In this document: piece after piece, positions 53,656 to 64,000 of the stretch
Position numbering within the stretch: position 1 is the first letter of the stretch
Layout of the letters: each line of letters starts with the position of its first letter
Source of the DNA: Scedosporium boydii
Lineage: Eukaryota; Ascomycota; Sordariomycetes; Microascales; Microascaceae
Assembly: GCA_002221725.1 (NCBI GenBank)
Contig: NJFT01000027.1
Span: 186,001-250,000, forward strand
Direction of reading: 5' to 3'
Length of the DNA: 64,000 bases
Translations under genes and position numbers: made by a program
Notes under the pieces: generated by a model
Databases searched by the model: none
What the model was told of the DNA's origin: nothing
The model's input: the letters and a program-made list of their open reading frames with translations, nothing else

Positions 53656-56218
53656 TCACGCCGCAACTGCCGTCTCGAGCGCTCTCTTCTCCAAAGCCCA
53701 AGTATACGTCTGCGCCGGGTCGATACCGTCTCCGTGGCACCCTGAGCCTACATACACGTTCGAACCACGGGTTGGCAACAGGAGATTCGAGCACATGGGC
53801 AACGAATTCGTTGGCGTAGGCATAGGCGGTGACTGAGGTGGAGGCGGATCTCCTCCGCCAGCATTACCTCCTCCAGAACCGCCGTCTCCCCCCGACCCTC
53901 CCGGTGCCTTCAACAAATTACCCGGATCGATAACGTCCTTATTATCCACTGGGTAGCCCTGCGCGCGGATGATGTCGTCAATGTTAGCAGGGCATGTGTC
54001 TCGTTTAGAGGGCCCAGCTGGAGGTGCGGCAGGTGCTGCTGGAGCGGCGTCTTTCCAGATAGCAGGGCCGTGGGACAATCCTGGAGGAACGAGCAGCCTA
54101 ACGGCCCGGAAGGTGTCGCATCCACCGCCGTCGAGCCTCCTCACATGCTTTGGAACATACTCATAGACGGCGAGACCCTGCTCCTGGCCTTCGACTGTGT
54201 TGACGACTTGTCTCATGTTAGGGATGAGTGGATAAAGTGACACTTGGAATCGCAACAAATTGTGGAATTCCTGCGGAATGACGGCTTTTACGGCATCGGC
54301 GATCGGATCCATCCGGTGGTAATACCAAGCATCAACGTCGGGACGACCCTCTCGAGGTGGAGGTATAATCGGAGTGCCGTCTTCCATTGTGCGACCGGGC
54401 AACCACATAGGCGTAAAAGCCCATACATGGATGACTTGGGGCGGTGCTCCGCCATCGGGATCCCTGCCGAAATACTTTGGCACGGCCTCTTTAAGGCCAG
54501 GGTATCCGCCTCCCCCATCCTTGATAAACGGAAGAGTTATTTGCTCGAAGGCGTCGTCAATGTACATGTGCTCCCGTTCCCAAAAGTGAGCTTGCCAGAC
54601 TCCGCGATCCGAGAAAACGAAGAGCGACGTGCACCCCCACGACGGGCCGGCGCCGCTCTTGTAGGGGTAGTCGAGGCCCTTGTGGTCGAGCATCCGAGAC
54701 GACGGGACAGCTCCCATATTCCCTCCGGCATTACCCGCTCCGTTTTCAACGATATAACTCTTGGCAGCACGGAACCACTCGACGCGCCCGCCCGTGAAAG
54801 CATCGGGGTCGTTGAAGTCATCGGTGAGGGATGGGTTACTCTGCTTCAAGGGAGGTCTACCTGCTCGCTTCTGCAGACTTCGTTTCTCGTTGAACTTGAC
54901 AATGTCGGGTGAGCTGCGACCGAGGACTGGCGTTGCCGCCGGCAGCGGGGGAGCCGTCCGGGCCTTTAGGGGGCATGCGGCACCGCAGCCAGCAGGGTCA
55001 CAAAAGTCACCGCCCGTAAGGGTCGTAGAGGTTGTCGACGTTGTACTTGTAGTCCCCGTGACTGTGCACGATTCGACGGGCTCGGTCGTGCACTCGATCT
55101 TGCTTTGGTTTTCTTCGCATGAGGTCGTAACCGATGAGGCCGGATGCGGGAAGATTTTGCATGTCTGTGTGCACGAGACTGTCTGCTCACAGTTCTTGTC
55201 ATCTCTATCCTTGTCGGGGTCATTGGGGTTATTTGGGTCCGGGTTGTTTGGGCCTGGGTTATTTGGGTTCGGGTTATTTGGGTTCGGGTTGTTTGGATCT
55301 GGGTTGTTTGGGTCTGGGTTGTTTGGGTCTGGGTTGTTTGGGTCCGGGTTATTCGGATCCGGATTGTTCGGGTCTTTGGGACGGTTGGGATCAGGATTTC
55401 CACCACCACCACCTCCACCACCAGGGGGGACTATCACCACTACACCATCATCCGATGTTGTAGTCGATGTGCTAGTCGGCTCTGCTAGCGGGGGACCACC
55501 CGCATCCGGCTTGTCGGTGGTCGGCGGTGGCAAGGCGGCTGGGTCAGGTGTCTTCACGGGGGAAGTCAGCGTTGGCTATCTGGTTGGAGATTGAAAAATG
55601 TGGAGGAAGATAAGGTGACCGATGGCCAAATCTTAAAAGCCTCACTCTACTGGACATACCTGTGGCCAAGGAAAGCCGCTAACACCCGCGCCGTTCTGGT
55701 TCTCGCACTTTTGTGCTGGGATTTTGCAGTCCGGGTTGCACAAATCGCCGACGCACACCCACCCTGGGACCTGCGTCGTCCTTGGAGCTCCGTTAAGAAC
55801 AGTAGTGATGGGAACCTCTGAGGAAACCCAAGTCACAGTGGCGGTAGGCGGTTGGTCTCCTGGATTTGCTGGTGTTCCCGTAACCATGACCACAGTCTGG
55901 CCAGGTGGTGGTGGCCCTGGTGCTTGGTCCGGAGGCGGCATGACAGGAGGCGCATTGGTTGGGTCTACCGGGATTGGAATACAACCTGGTATCCCCCCAA
56001 ACGCATCGGTTGGGATATCGCATCTCTTGCCGACGACAACGGTCCTTCGTCGGACTTCTGTAATGAACTGAGAGCGGTCGCGCCCTTCATCTAGTATTAG
56101 GATGACATATTTAGCGTACGGGCTAGGTTGGGATCGTTTGAGACAGGATAGGCTTACCGTCTGCCCAAGTAGAACGAATAAGGTTGAGGGCGACAACTCC
56201 CCAGATCAGGGGACGCAT
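53656..56218 (-). CDS. Large secreted protein with DPNNP repeats, 803 residues
   Basis: Three exons: 56158-56218, 55660-56090 and 53656-55575. The first exon is almost exactly a signal peptide (MRPLIWGVVALNLIRSTWA). The N-terminal third is Pro/Thr-rich with two cysteine pairs. After a poly-Gly run come about ten tandem 5-residue repeats (DPNNP, with NPNNP and GPNNP variants), then a cysteine-rich segment and a Thr/Ser stalk. Residues ~390-650 form a globular domain containing GGRVEWFRAAKSYI and HFWEREHMYIDDAFEQ that I do not assign to a family. KR or KRD Kex2-like sites occur before this domain (EKRSLQKRAG), after it (SKRDTC) and near the end (LEKRALETAVAA). It is probably a cell-wall or extracellular protein processed into several pieces. 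The acceptor of intron 2 could alternatively be a few bases away. Confidence 0.72.
55229..55378. repeat. 15-bp coding minisatellite (DPNNP units)
   Basis: About ten copies of a 15-bp unit (plus-strand form GGGTCTGGGTTGTTT) with a few synonymous and missense variants, in frame. Confidence 0.85.
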
Positions 56219-57268
56219 CGTGGAAGAAACTTGAGCCTATGTGCGTTTTTGGATCGATAAGAGTAATTTGAAGTTGAGGCTGTTTACTGGCTGTCTGTTT
56301 GACTTGGCATTGGCATATCATTAAACTCTTTGTAGGTGTAGGACTTGCGAACACGCTCTTATTTATATTCTGCATTGATTGTGATAGTGCCTGGACCTCA
56401 ACGAGATACTATCTTCGTGAGTTTCTATAAATGACGGATGGACAACATAGTTTCGATTGTTCTTGCTTCAGACACCAACCCCTAGGTCCATAAGGAATCG
56501 CAGGATCATCTTCTACGCCATTGAGCGTGCCATCTTTGAATACTGGCTGTAGGTGTCAGCTTACTGGTGTCGGCACCGCGAGATGCCGAATTAAAATTAG
56601 ATGTTGCGAAAGGCTGTAATTCATCCATGGTGGCCTACGACTTGGGAGGATCACGCTTGCGTGGATAGGGGCTAAGTTTTCGGGGGCCAAGTTATCGGGG
56701 GCCAAATTCCAAGTTTACTGACGGCCGAACAGACTGATGTTTTTGCGGACTTCGACTTGGAGAATCCTTCTGGCTAGAGTGGCGGGTGGACTAACTATTT
56801 TTCACCTTATATCCAGAAATAAATCATCCACACTGCGAGGTGCCGACGCTGCCGAGGGCAGGACGTCTAACGCCACTCGGAAGCAGGGGCGCGTGCTGGC
56901 AAAGTCCAATCGGGAATTAACTGTTCACTGGAGTTAAAGTTAGCTCCCGTCCCAATCCTTCCTCCCAGTGGAGGCTGAGCCCCTGGCGGAGCAGTGTCAT
57001 TCCAAACCACTGACACTGGGGGGAAGTCTATCATAATAATAGCCAGGCTAAGCCACGTCCCTTTTTGCCCTTCCTTTTTTCTTTTTTTTTTTTTTATCGT
57101 CAGCGCCAGGAATAGGAACCAATGATTTCCTGCACATGCACATCTTAGCCGCCAGGCACTGCCTGTCCCTCTCCGCTCAACAACATTTAGCGCGTTCAAA
57201 GGGAGTGCAAGGTCTATCAACGTCAACATTGAGGGTCTCTCGATTCCGTTATAATCATCAAGAACAAC
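56219..57268. other. Divergent promoter region, large secreted protein/F-box gene
   Basis: A TATA box at 56361 serves the minus-strand gene. A poly-T tract (57078-57096) lies upstream of the F-box gene. No gene recognised. Confidence 0.45.
56361..56367 (-). promoter_or_regulatory. TATA box of the large secreted protein gene
   Basis: TATAAAT on the minus strand, 143 bases before the ATG at 56218. Confidence 0.5.
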
Positions 57269-58810
57269 ATGGAAACCCTTCTGTTCGAGCTGCCACCAGA
57301 GCTCATCGCTGGGATATGCCAGCACTTGAGACTCCCGACAGTCGCATCCTGCCGCCTCGTGTCGAGGAGGGCCAGGCATGCATTCACCCCCGAGTTTCTT
57401 CTCTATATCGCGGAAAATCAGAGCTTCGATCTCACTCTAGACGGTTTCCGGAAACTGCATATCGTCTCATCCAGCCGTGACCTCCGCAGCGTTGTGCGCA
57501 ACATTCACCTGGTGTGCCCTTATTATCACGAAACGCCAGGTGAACAGGGCCCAGAAACAACATTCCCGAGTAATCTGGACCCAGGAGACGAGCCGTCCGT
57601 TCGCGATACGCGTCAACTTTTCCCAGAAAGGGAACGGAAATGGGTGGATGACCGGCAAGCAGAGCAATACGTCTTTGCCGGGTCGTCGATGGCTGATGCG
57701 CTGTCCTGGATCTTTCGCCGGTTTGGGAAGCTCCAGGAGCTAAAACTTGAGGCGACCGTTATTCTGGGCGAGGGGAAAAGATGTACTCCGGAGAGAGTGC
57801 AACATCTCGCATGGCGTGAGCTGTGGTCGAGGGCCATCCAAGCCTACCGAGTGGTCCTCGCCGCTCTTGCCCGCTCACAGGTCCAAGTTTCTCACCTATC
57901 CATCTTCCAGGACACGAAATTATGCAGCATTCCGACAAACGAGGCGGCTGCAGTCCTACCTATGTTGAAACACGAAGGATTCAAAACCATTGGTGTGCAT
58001 ATTCGGAGCCTGTCTATCAGCGTAGCCACGACTGTCGCGCCGTGGAGGCCGTTGCACCAGACAGAAGTGGAGGAGGGCGTACGCGACGACTTTTACGATA
58101 TTTTCGATATCTCTGGTGGCCGAAAGCTCCCCATTTACGATCCCGCTATTGACGCCAATGCCGACTTTGAGGGGTTCGCACGGCTAATTGCGCTCATGCC
58201 TAACCTCGAATCGCTTTCCCTCCATCTCTATCGCACTTGGAAAGAGGACCCTAAGTGGGCAATTGAGATCATCCCATACCAAGCACTTCTCCCCACTCTT
58301 CTACGAACGGCATCACTCCGCCACCTGAAATATCTTTCGCTGAATGGCATCGCAACATGTCCGGAGGTGGTCCGCGACATGCGGCCACACTTCCCAGATC
58401 TGGAGGAATTAACCCTGCGTAATGTGTTCATCACGAGCGGGTTATGGGACTACGCGCTGGAGCAAATCGTCACCAGACAGCCGCCACTAAAGCGCCTCCG
58501 CCTGTCCAATTTGTGGCGCATGCCTGCCGATGAAAGTTTATTCCCTGCCTGTACAAACCTCGAGTCTCCAAGTCGGAGATTGACCCAGCAGGACTACCAC
58601 GACCTCGTGGTGGGACGTGCATCGGCGGAACGTAAACACTATGCCGCCAATGACGCGATGAAGTGGCATACAAGGGAGTTCGGAGCGGAAGACCTACAAG
58701 GGGGTCGCCTGGATTTTGATGCCGGACGAGCAGGAGGCATGACAATGGCAAATCACGCAGATTTTACTTGGATGCTTACCACAGCACTCGAATGCGGCCC
58801 GCCGAAGTGA
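57269..58810 (+). CDS. F-box protein with leucine-rich-repeat-like body
   Basis: Single exon of 513 residues. METLLFELPPELIAGICQHLRLPTVASCRLVSRRARHAF is a clear N-terminal F-box, the Skp1-binding helix set. The rest contains spaced leucine-rich stretches (LQELKLEATVI, LESLSLHLY, LKYLSLNGI, LEELTLRNVFI, LKRLRLSNLW) that resemble irregular LRRs, the usual target-binding surface. It should act as the substrate receptor of an SCF ubiquitin ligase; the target is unknown. The start is well placed, as the F-box begins within six residues of the Met. Confidence 0.87.
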   Translation: METLLFELPPELIAGICQHLRLPTVASCRLVSRRARHAFTPEFLLYIAENQSFDLTLDGFRKLHIVSSSRDLRSVVRNIHLVCPYYHETPGEQGPETTFPSNLDPGDEPSVRDTRQLFPERERKWVDDRQAEQYVFAGSSMADALSWIFRRFGKLQELKLEATVILGEGKRCTPERVQHLAWRELWSRAIQAYRVVLAALARSQVQVSHLSIFQDTKLCSIPTNEAAAVLPMLKHEGFKTIGVHIRSLSISVATTVAPWRPLHQTEVEEGVRDDFYDIFDISGGRKLPIYDPAIDANADFEGFARLIALMPNLESLSLHLYRTWKEDPKWAIEIIPYQALLPTLLRTASLRHLKYLSLNGIATCPEVVRDMRPHFPDLEELTLRNVFITSGLWDYALEQIVTRQPPLKRLRLSNLWRMPADESLFPACTNLESPSRRLTQQDYHDLVVGRASAERKHYAANDAMKWHTREFGAEDLQGGRLDFDAGRAGGMTMANHADFTWMLTTALECGPPK

Positions 58811-59821
58811 AGTTGGACCTGGGGATGTCCAGATGGATTTTGGTGATACTATCACACAAAGCAGAACGGTCCAGCGTAGCCTACACAATGGTCATTGGAA
58901 CCTGTTACAATTTGAATTTGTTAAAATTGTAAGGTTCCTCGAAGCTTGCGTAAATGTCGTTAACAATTCCTCCTGGTAGCGCATTCGAAACGCCTCCTGC
59001 TAAACTCTCATCTCATTCCCCCTTTATCTCAGTAGATCCGGATGTAGATGTATTGGATGCTGAGACACCTTGGATTCCTGTGAACTTCCGAATCATTATG
59101 TAATGTTGGTGAAATGGAGAGAGCACGGGTTTGGTTTGTTGATGATAGCTGATGGGGTTTATTTTGGGTGTGGTTATTTATAGTCTTCATTTATTCTCGT
59201 CCCGTCAGCTTGCAAGCAATACCGGATAAGGAAGGTTGGCCAAGACTCGGGACTGTGCCACGCGAGCATTCTTCGAAACACCTTCTTCATCAAGATAATC
59301 TGCGGGTTGCACCCGGGAACCTTTGCGGATAACATAATTGCACGTCATGGACATACGGCCACCTTGTATCCCGGCATATCAATGCCATCAAGGGAGCCGC
59401 CTTGCCCAAGTCCTCAGCAAGATAGCCAGGCGAAGTTTTCCATGGGTCATGGTGCCGGCAATACCTCCTAACTAAACCGGGAAGTCAAGACATATACCAG
59501 TATGCCATTTCTATCTAGTGGATGGCATGCCGATGGCCCCTCCGGAAACTTTGTTACTTAATCGTGATATTGAGCGATCTGACGCAACTAACTAGGGCCG
59601 AAATCTCGGATACCCGGCATTTCTGCCCACGCCGCCTCTACAGTTGTGGCTGCATGGCGATCTAGATTTCCCAGCTAATTGCGTACAAGTGAAGAATGTG
59701 TGTCCATAGAGTCCCTCGACTTGCCTTGCGAGGAAGGTGTTATGGGTTCCGCTTATAAGTAGGCATGAAAGAGCCATGGAGATGGCTAGATATCTAGAGA
59801 TAACCTTTTCAATGGAAAATC
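58811..59821. other. Intergenic, nothing recognised
   Basis: No open frame with family features on either strand; the last part is the promoter of the subtilisin gene. Confidence 0.5.
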
Positions 59822-59828
59822 ATAAATA
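59822..59828 (+). promoter_or_regulatory. TATA-like box of the subtilisin gene
   Basis: ATAAATA, 111 bases before the ATG at 59933. Confidence 0.5.
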
Positions 59829-59932
59829 GAGCCTCGACCTCCCAGAGATTAGCTATCGTTGCTCAATCTCGCTTTTATTCAAACGTCCCAGTAAGGTCAT
59901 TATTCAACCTTCGACTTCTCCTTTCCCGGAAA

Positions 59933-61414
<1,482 letters not shown>

Positions 61415-64000
61415 GTAGATCTGGGGTTATGAGAAGCAGGATTCATTCGGCCAGTCTTGTATACTTAGACAGGCATCTTGTCATTGTTCTACCTGTATTC
61501 CCATCATATCGCCTTGACGTTGTTAGCAAACCACTCCATGATCCCTACAGATAATGTGAAGTTCGTCCTCGGGACGGATATGAGTACACGCGCAGTCAGT
61601 TATTCGAGGACTCGACATTGAACTCTCGAGATCCGTCTGGTGAGGAAGGAGCGACCACAACGGCCTCTGGAGGAAGGAAAGAACCAACATCCTTTATTCG
61701 AGGAAGGAACCTCCTAGCCCACGCAGCCACACCGAACAAACCATATAGCACGGGATAAATTCCAGTATTATCAAGGGATCCGCAAGCTGAGTAGGCTGGC
61801 TGAGCTCACTCCTCTCGGCAGCTGGTTGAAAGCGCTCGAGGTATTCCTCGTTCGGCCCCAGGTTGGACCGTGGATGTAATCGGGGTTTTCACGGCAAGCT
61901 TGGCATCGCGGGTCCCGAATATTTTTTTTTGTTTATTCCTTCCTTTTATTATGTCTTTTCTATTTCATTTTTTAAAAAAAAAGTTTATCCATTTCTATTT
62001 ATTTCGATAGTTTATTTCCGTAGTTGCTACGTATAGGTGCTTATACCACTTACGCCTGGTGGGTGGTCGAACGTCGGCATTAAACATTAAACAGCGAAGA
62101 TGATCCACGGAGAAGTGGTGACTTTTCTAGGACAGCTTTGGTGCGACCTTTGTACAACTTACATCCCTGTCTACAAACTCAGCTCAGAAGTGTCCCTCAT
62201 GCGCCACGGTGTCCAGCTCCTGAGACTTGCAGGACGAGAAGAATCAACAATGCAAAATGCGTGGACAGCTCAAGACGGCCAGTCTCAATTGCTACGCACG
62301 TTGGCAAGGAGCGAAGGGGGCTAATATCTAGACTAGAGATGTAAATTTCGAGGATCTCGGGGCCGAATCTTCTGTAGAAGCATGACCTACGCAAACACAA
62401 TGGACAATCTACGAAATACTGAAGCACCCCTTCTCCACTGCCAACGGGTCGTCAGAGGTTCTTTTACTTTTGTCGCACGCGGTTAACATCTTCAAGGCCA
62501 AGCGCCACGACGCAACCACTGTCTCGGGCCGTACTCCCTTCCTATCTACAATCGGCCAGGAGAGCGACAGCGGCAGATCCTCTACCGTCTCTACAAAGTA
62601 TGGATGTTATTGTAGCATTGGTTTCAGAGGGGTCATCAGTGCTCCACACGGCATTGTCACGGTGTGGTCGGTTTGGCTCGTCTATTCGGCCGCCGGGAGT
62701 CGTTGGATCGTGGAGGCGTGCGCCTCGGTCAGAAGAAAACAGGGAGATCGCCAAGTTCGATATCATTCTTCCATCAATGTCCGTTGTCAATCTCGTCTCG
62801 CATCGTCTCGTCGAGTGATCTGAGTAAAAGGTGGAATCGACTAGACCGGGATATTGTCAGAACGCGAATGCATAGCGAGTTGGCAGAGAGAAATAAGCGA
62901 CAAGTATTCTCGGATCATAACAACGGGCGAAACCAATGCCCATAATTCTCAGCATCGAAATCAGTTCGGCGAGTGAAATTTGTGATAATCATGGTATAGT
63001 GATAAAGCAAACATTAGACGAAAAGATAATCAACTTACCCTGCGCAATGGATGGAAGATTATGAAGCTCTTCAAGAGAGCATCTCGACAAGATTTGTTCT
63101 GGAAGGGAGCATGATCAAGGAGACGCAACGAAAGTGATGTGATAGCTACTTTTATGTCAATGGACGAAAACCTGGAAGTGTAAGCAAGGGAACGGATTCA
63201 ACCGGTTTCCTGTCTTGGAGAACTTAACGAGATACTTTCTGGTTCACCCAGAATAGCTTGACTCTGAGGTCACGGAAGTACGTACTTGTGTGTTTGCCGG
63301 ATTGAGTCACTCGCCGACGCATCCCTAGTGGACACGGGTGATTTTGTGGAACTTTTGGAGATGGTGCCCCGTTCCCCGTCTTGAGAGGTTCTGGGCGGAC
63401 ATTGTCGAAAATCGATTGGTGTATGAAGTGCACTTTATCCAGTAGGGACCCGAGATATTCCATTCGAATTTAGTTTTTAGAACATTTGGCAGCCTCTTGA
63501 GACGGTTGCCAACGCAACAAGCTTGGTGATTTGTTGGTGATTTGTACAAGTCTGCAACAGCATCCCTACAAAGCAGTCAAGTACCAAGGCAAGAGGAAAA
63601 CGGAGACGGAATACACCATCCGAAGCCGAAGCCTGCAAGTTTCGAAGAGTGGATGAACCAGCGTTGCAGATTAAACGACAAGGGACAGACGGCTTTTGCT
63701 CTAGGGCCGACCCGTTGCTCCACAAATCCGCTAATAATCGAGACACGGGAGTAGACCATGTTGATGGCCGGAGATGGTTTAGCTGAAGACGATCCCCATG
63801 CTCAACGTCAGCTTCGTCCACAATAGCATGCGAGAAGACAGAAAGCAGCAATGACCGGCGTAATTTTCCACCGCATCCCATTCACTGGAGCCAAATAATT
63901 GCGCCTGGGGGACTGAAACTGCGGACAAAGGTATTTCCTCTGAATTTTTTTTTTTTTTTCTTTTTTTTTAGTCACGATAAATTTCCGGACAAAGAGCATC
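61415..64000. other. Right flank without recognised gene
   Basis: Low-complexity T/A runs at 61922-61985 and 63946-63970. Open frames at 62100-62324, 62470-62823, 63224-63463 and 63477-63881 show no domain, signal peptide or splice-supported extension. If a gene exists here I cannot support it. Confidence 0.45.

Noticed and set aside
54761..55594. 277-codon open frame opposite the DPNNP protein
   Set aside because: It is the complement of the minisatellite and stalk; the minus strand has the signal peptide and splice sites.

Overview
The window is nuclear DNA of a filamentous ascomycete (Pezizomycotina). Most genes carry short introns of about 55-85 bp with GT...CTAAC/CTGAC...AG signals. The two tRNA genes are eukaryotic in form, with no encoded CCA and an intron in tRNA-Leu. 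The gene families are typical of these fungi: Zn2Cys6 regulators, CYP504-like P450s, a CBM1 protein, a DUF4360-like protein, F-box proteins and a proteinase-K-type subtilisin. Genus cannot be decided from the sequence alone. Exon boundaries were worked out by hand from splice signals plus reading-frame and protein continuity, and each multi-exon model sums to a whole number of codons.

Layout. (1) 1-14,000 is gene-poor: a GFA-family gene (972-1430), a run of degenerate ~165-bp tandem repeats (2400-2990), one hypothetical gene with a good promoter (3125-4063) and about 10 kb of decayed, coding-like debris. (2) 14,075-23,290 is ordinary genome: CBM1 secreted protein, tRNA-Leu(AAG), AIF/AMID-like oxidoreductase, an F-box-type protein, a SINE-like element, a DUF4360-like secreted protein and tRNA-Ala(AGC). 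(3) 24,040-47,867 is a compact cluster of twelve genes: DAL5-type MFS permease, aldo-keto reductase, amidohydrolase, SDR, CYP504-like P450, an isopenicillin-N-acyltransferase-like C45 hydrolase, two divergent Zn2Cys6 regulators, a second SDR, an ornithine-type class III aminotransferase, a second CYP504-like P450 and a frameshifted NmrA-like gene. (4) 48,190-61,414 holds a small cysteine-rich secreted protein, a retinol-dehydrogenase-like SDR, a regulator-like protein without a zinc cluster, an 803-residue secreted repeat protein, an F-box protein and a secreted subtilisin. (5) 61,415-64,000 shows no supportable gene.

The most interesting object is the cluster in (3). It has no polyketide synthase, NRPS or terpene synthase, so it looks catabolic or side-chain-processing rather than a classical biosynthetic cluster. 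Its upstream regions contain six copies of the Zn2Cys6-type palindrome CGG-N6-CCG at five loci (25922, 25935, 30951, 33774, 41293, 45728). These cover the start regions of MFS/AKR, SDR1/P450-1, the C45 gene, SDR2/aminotransferase and P450-2, which suggests one regulon under one or both internal regulators. An amide-acting C45 enzyme beside two P450s of the phenylacetate-hydroxylase family suggests, as inference, uptake and breakdown of an N-acylated (possibly arylacetyl) compound, with the amine handled by the aminotransferase and the acid or aldehyde by the P450s, SDRs and AKR.
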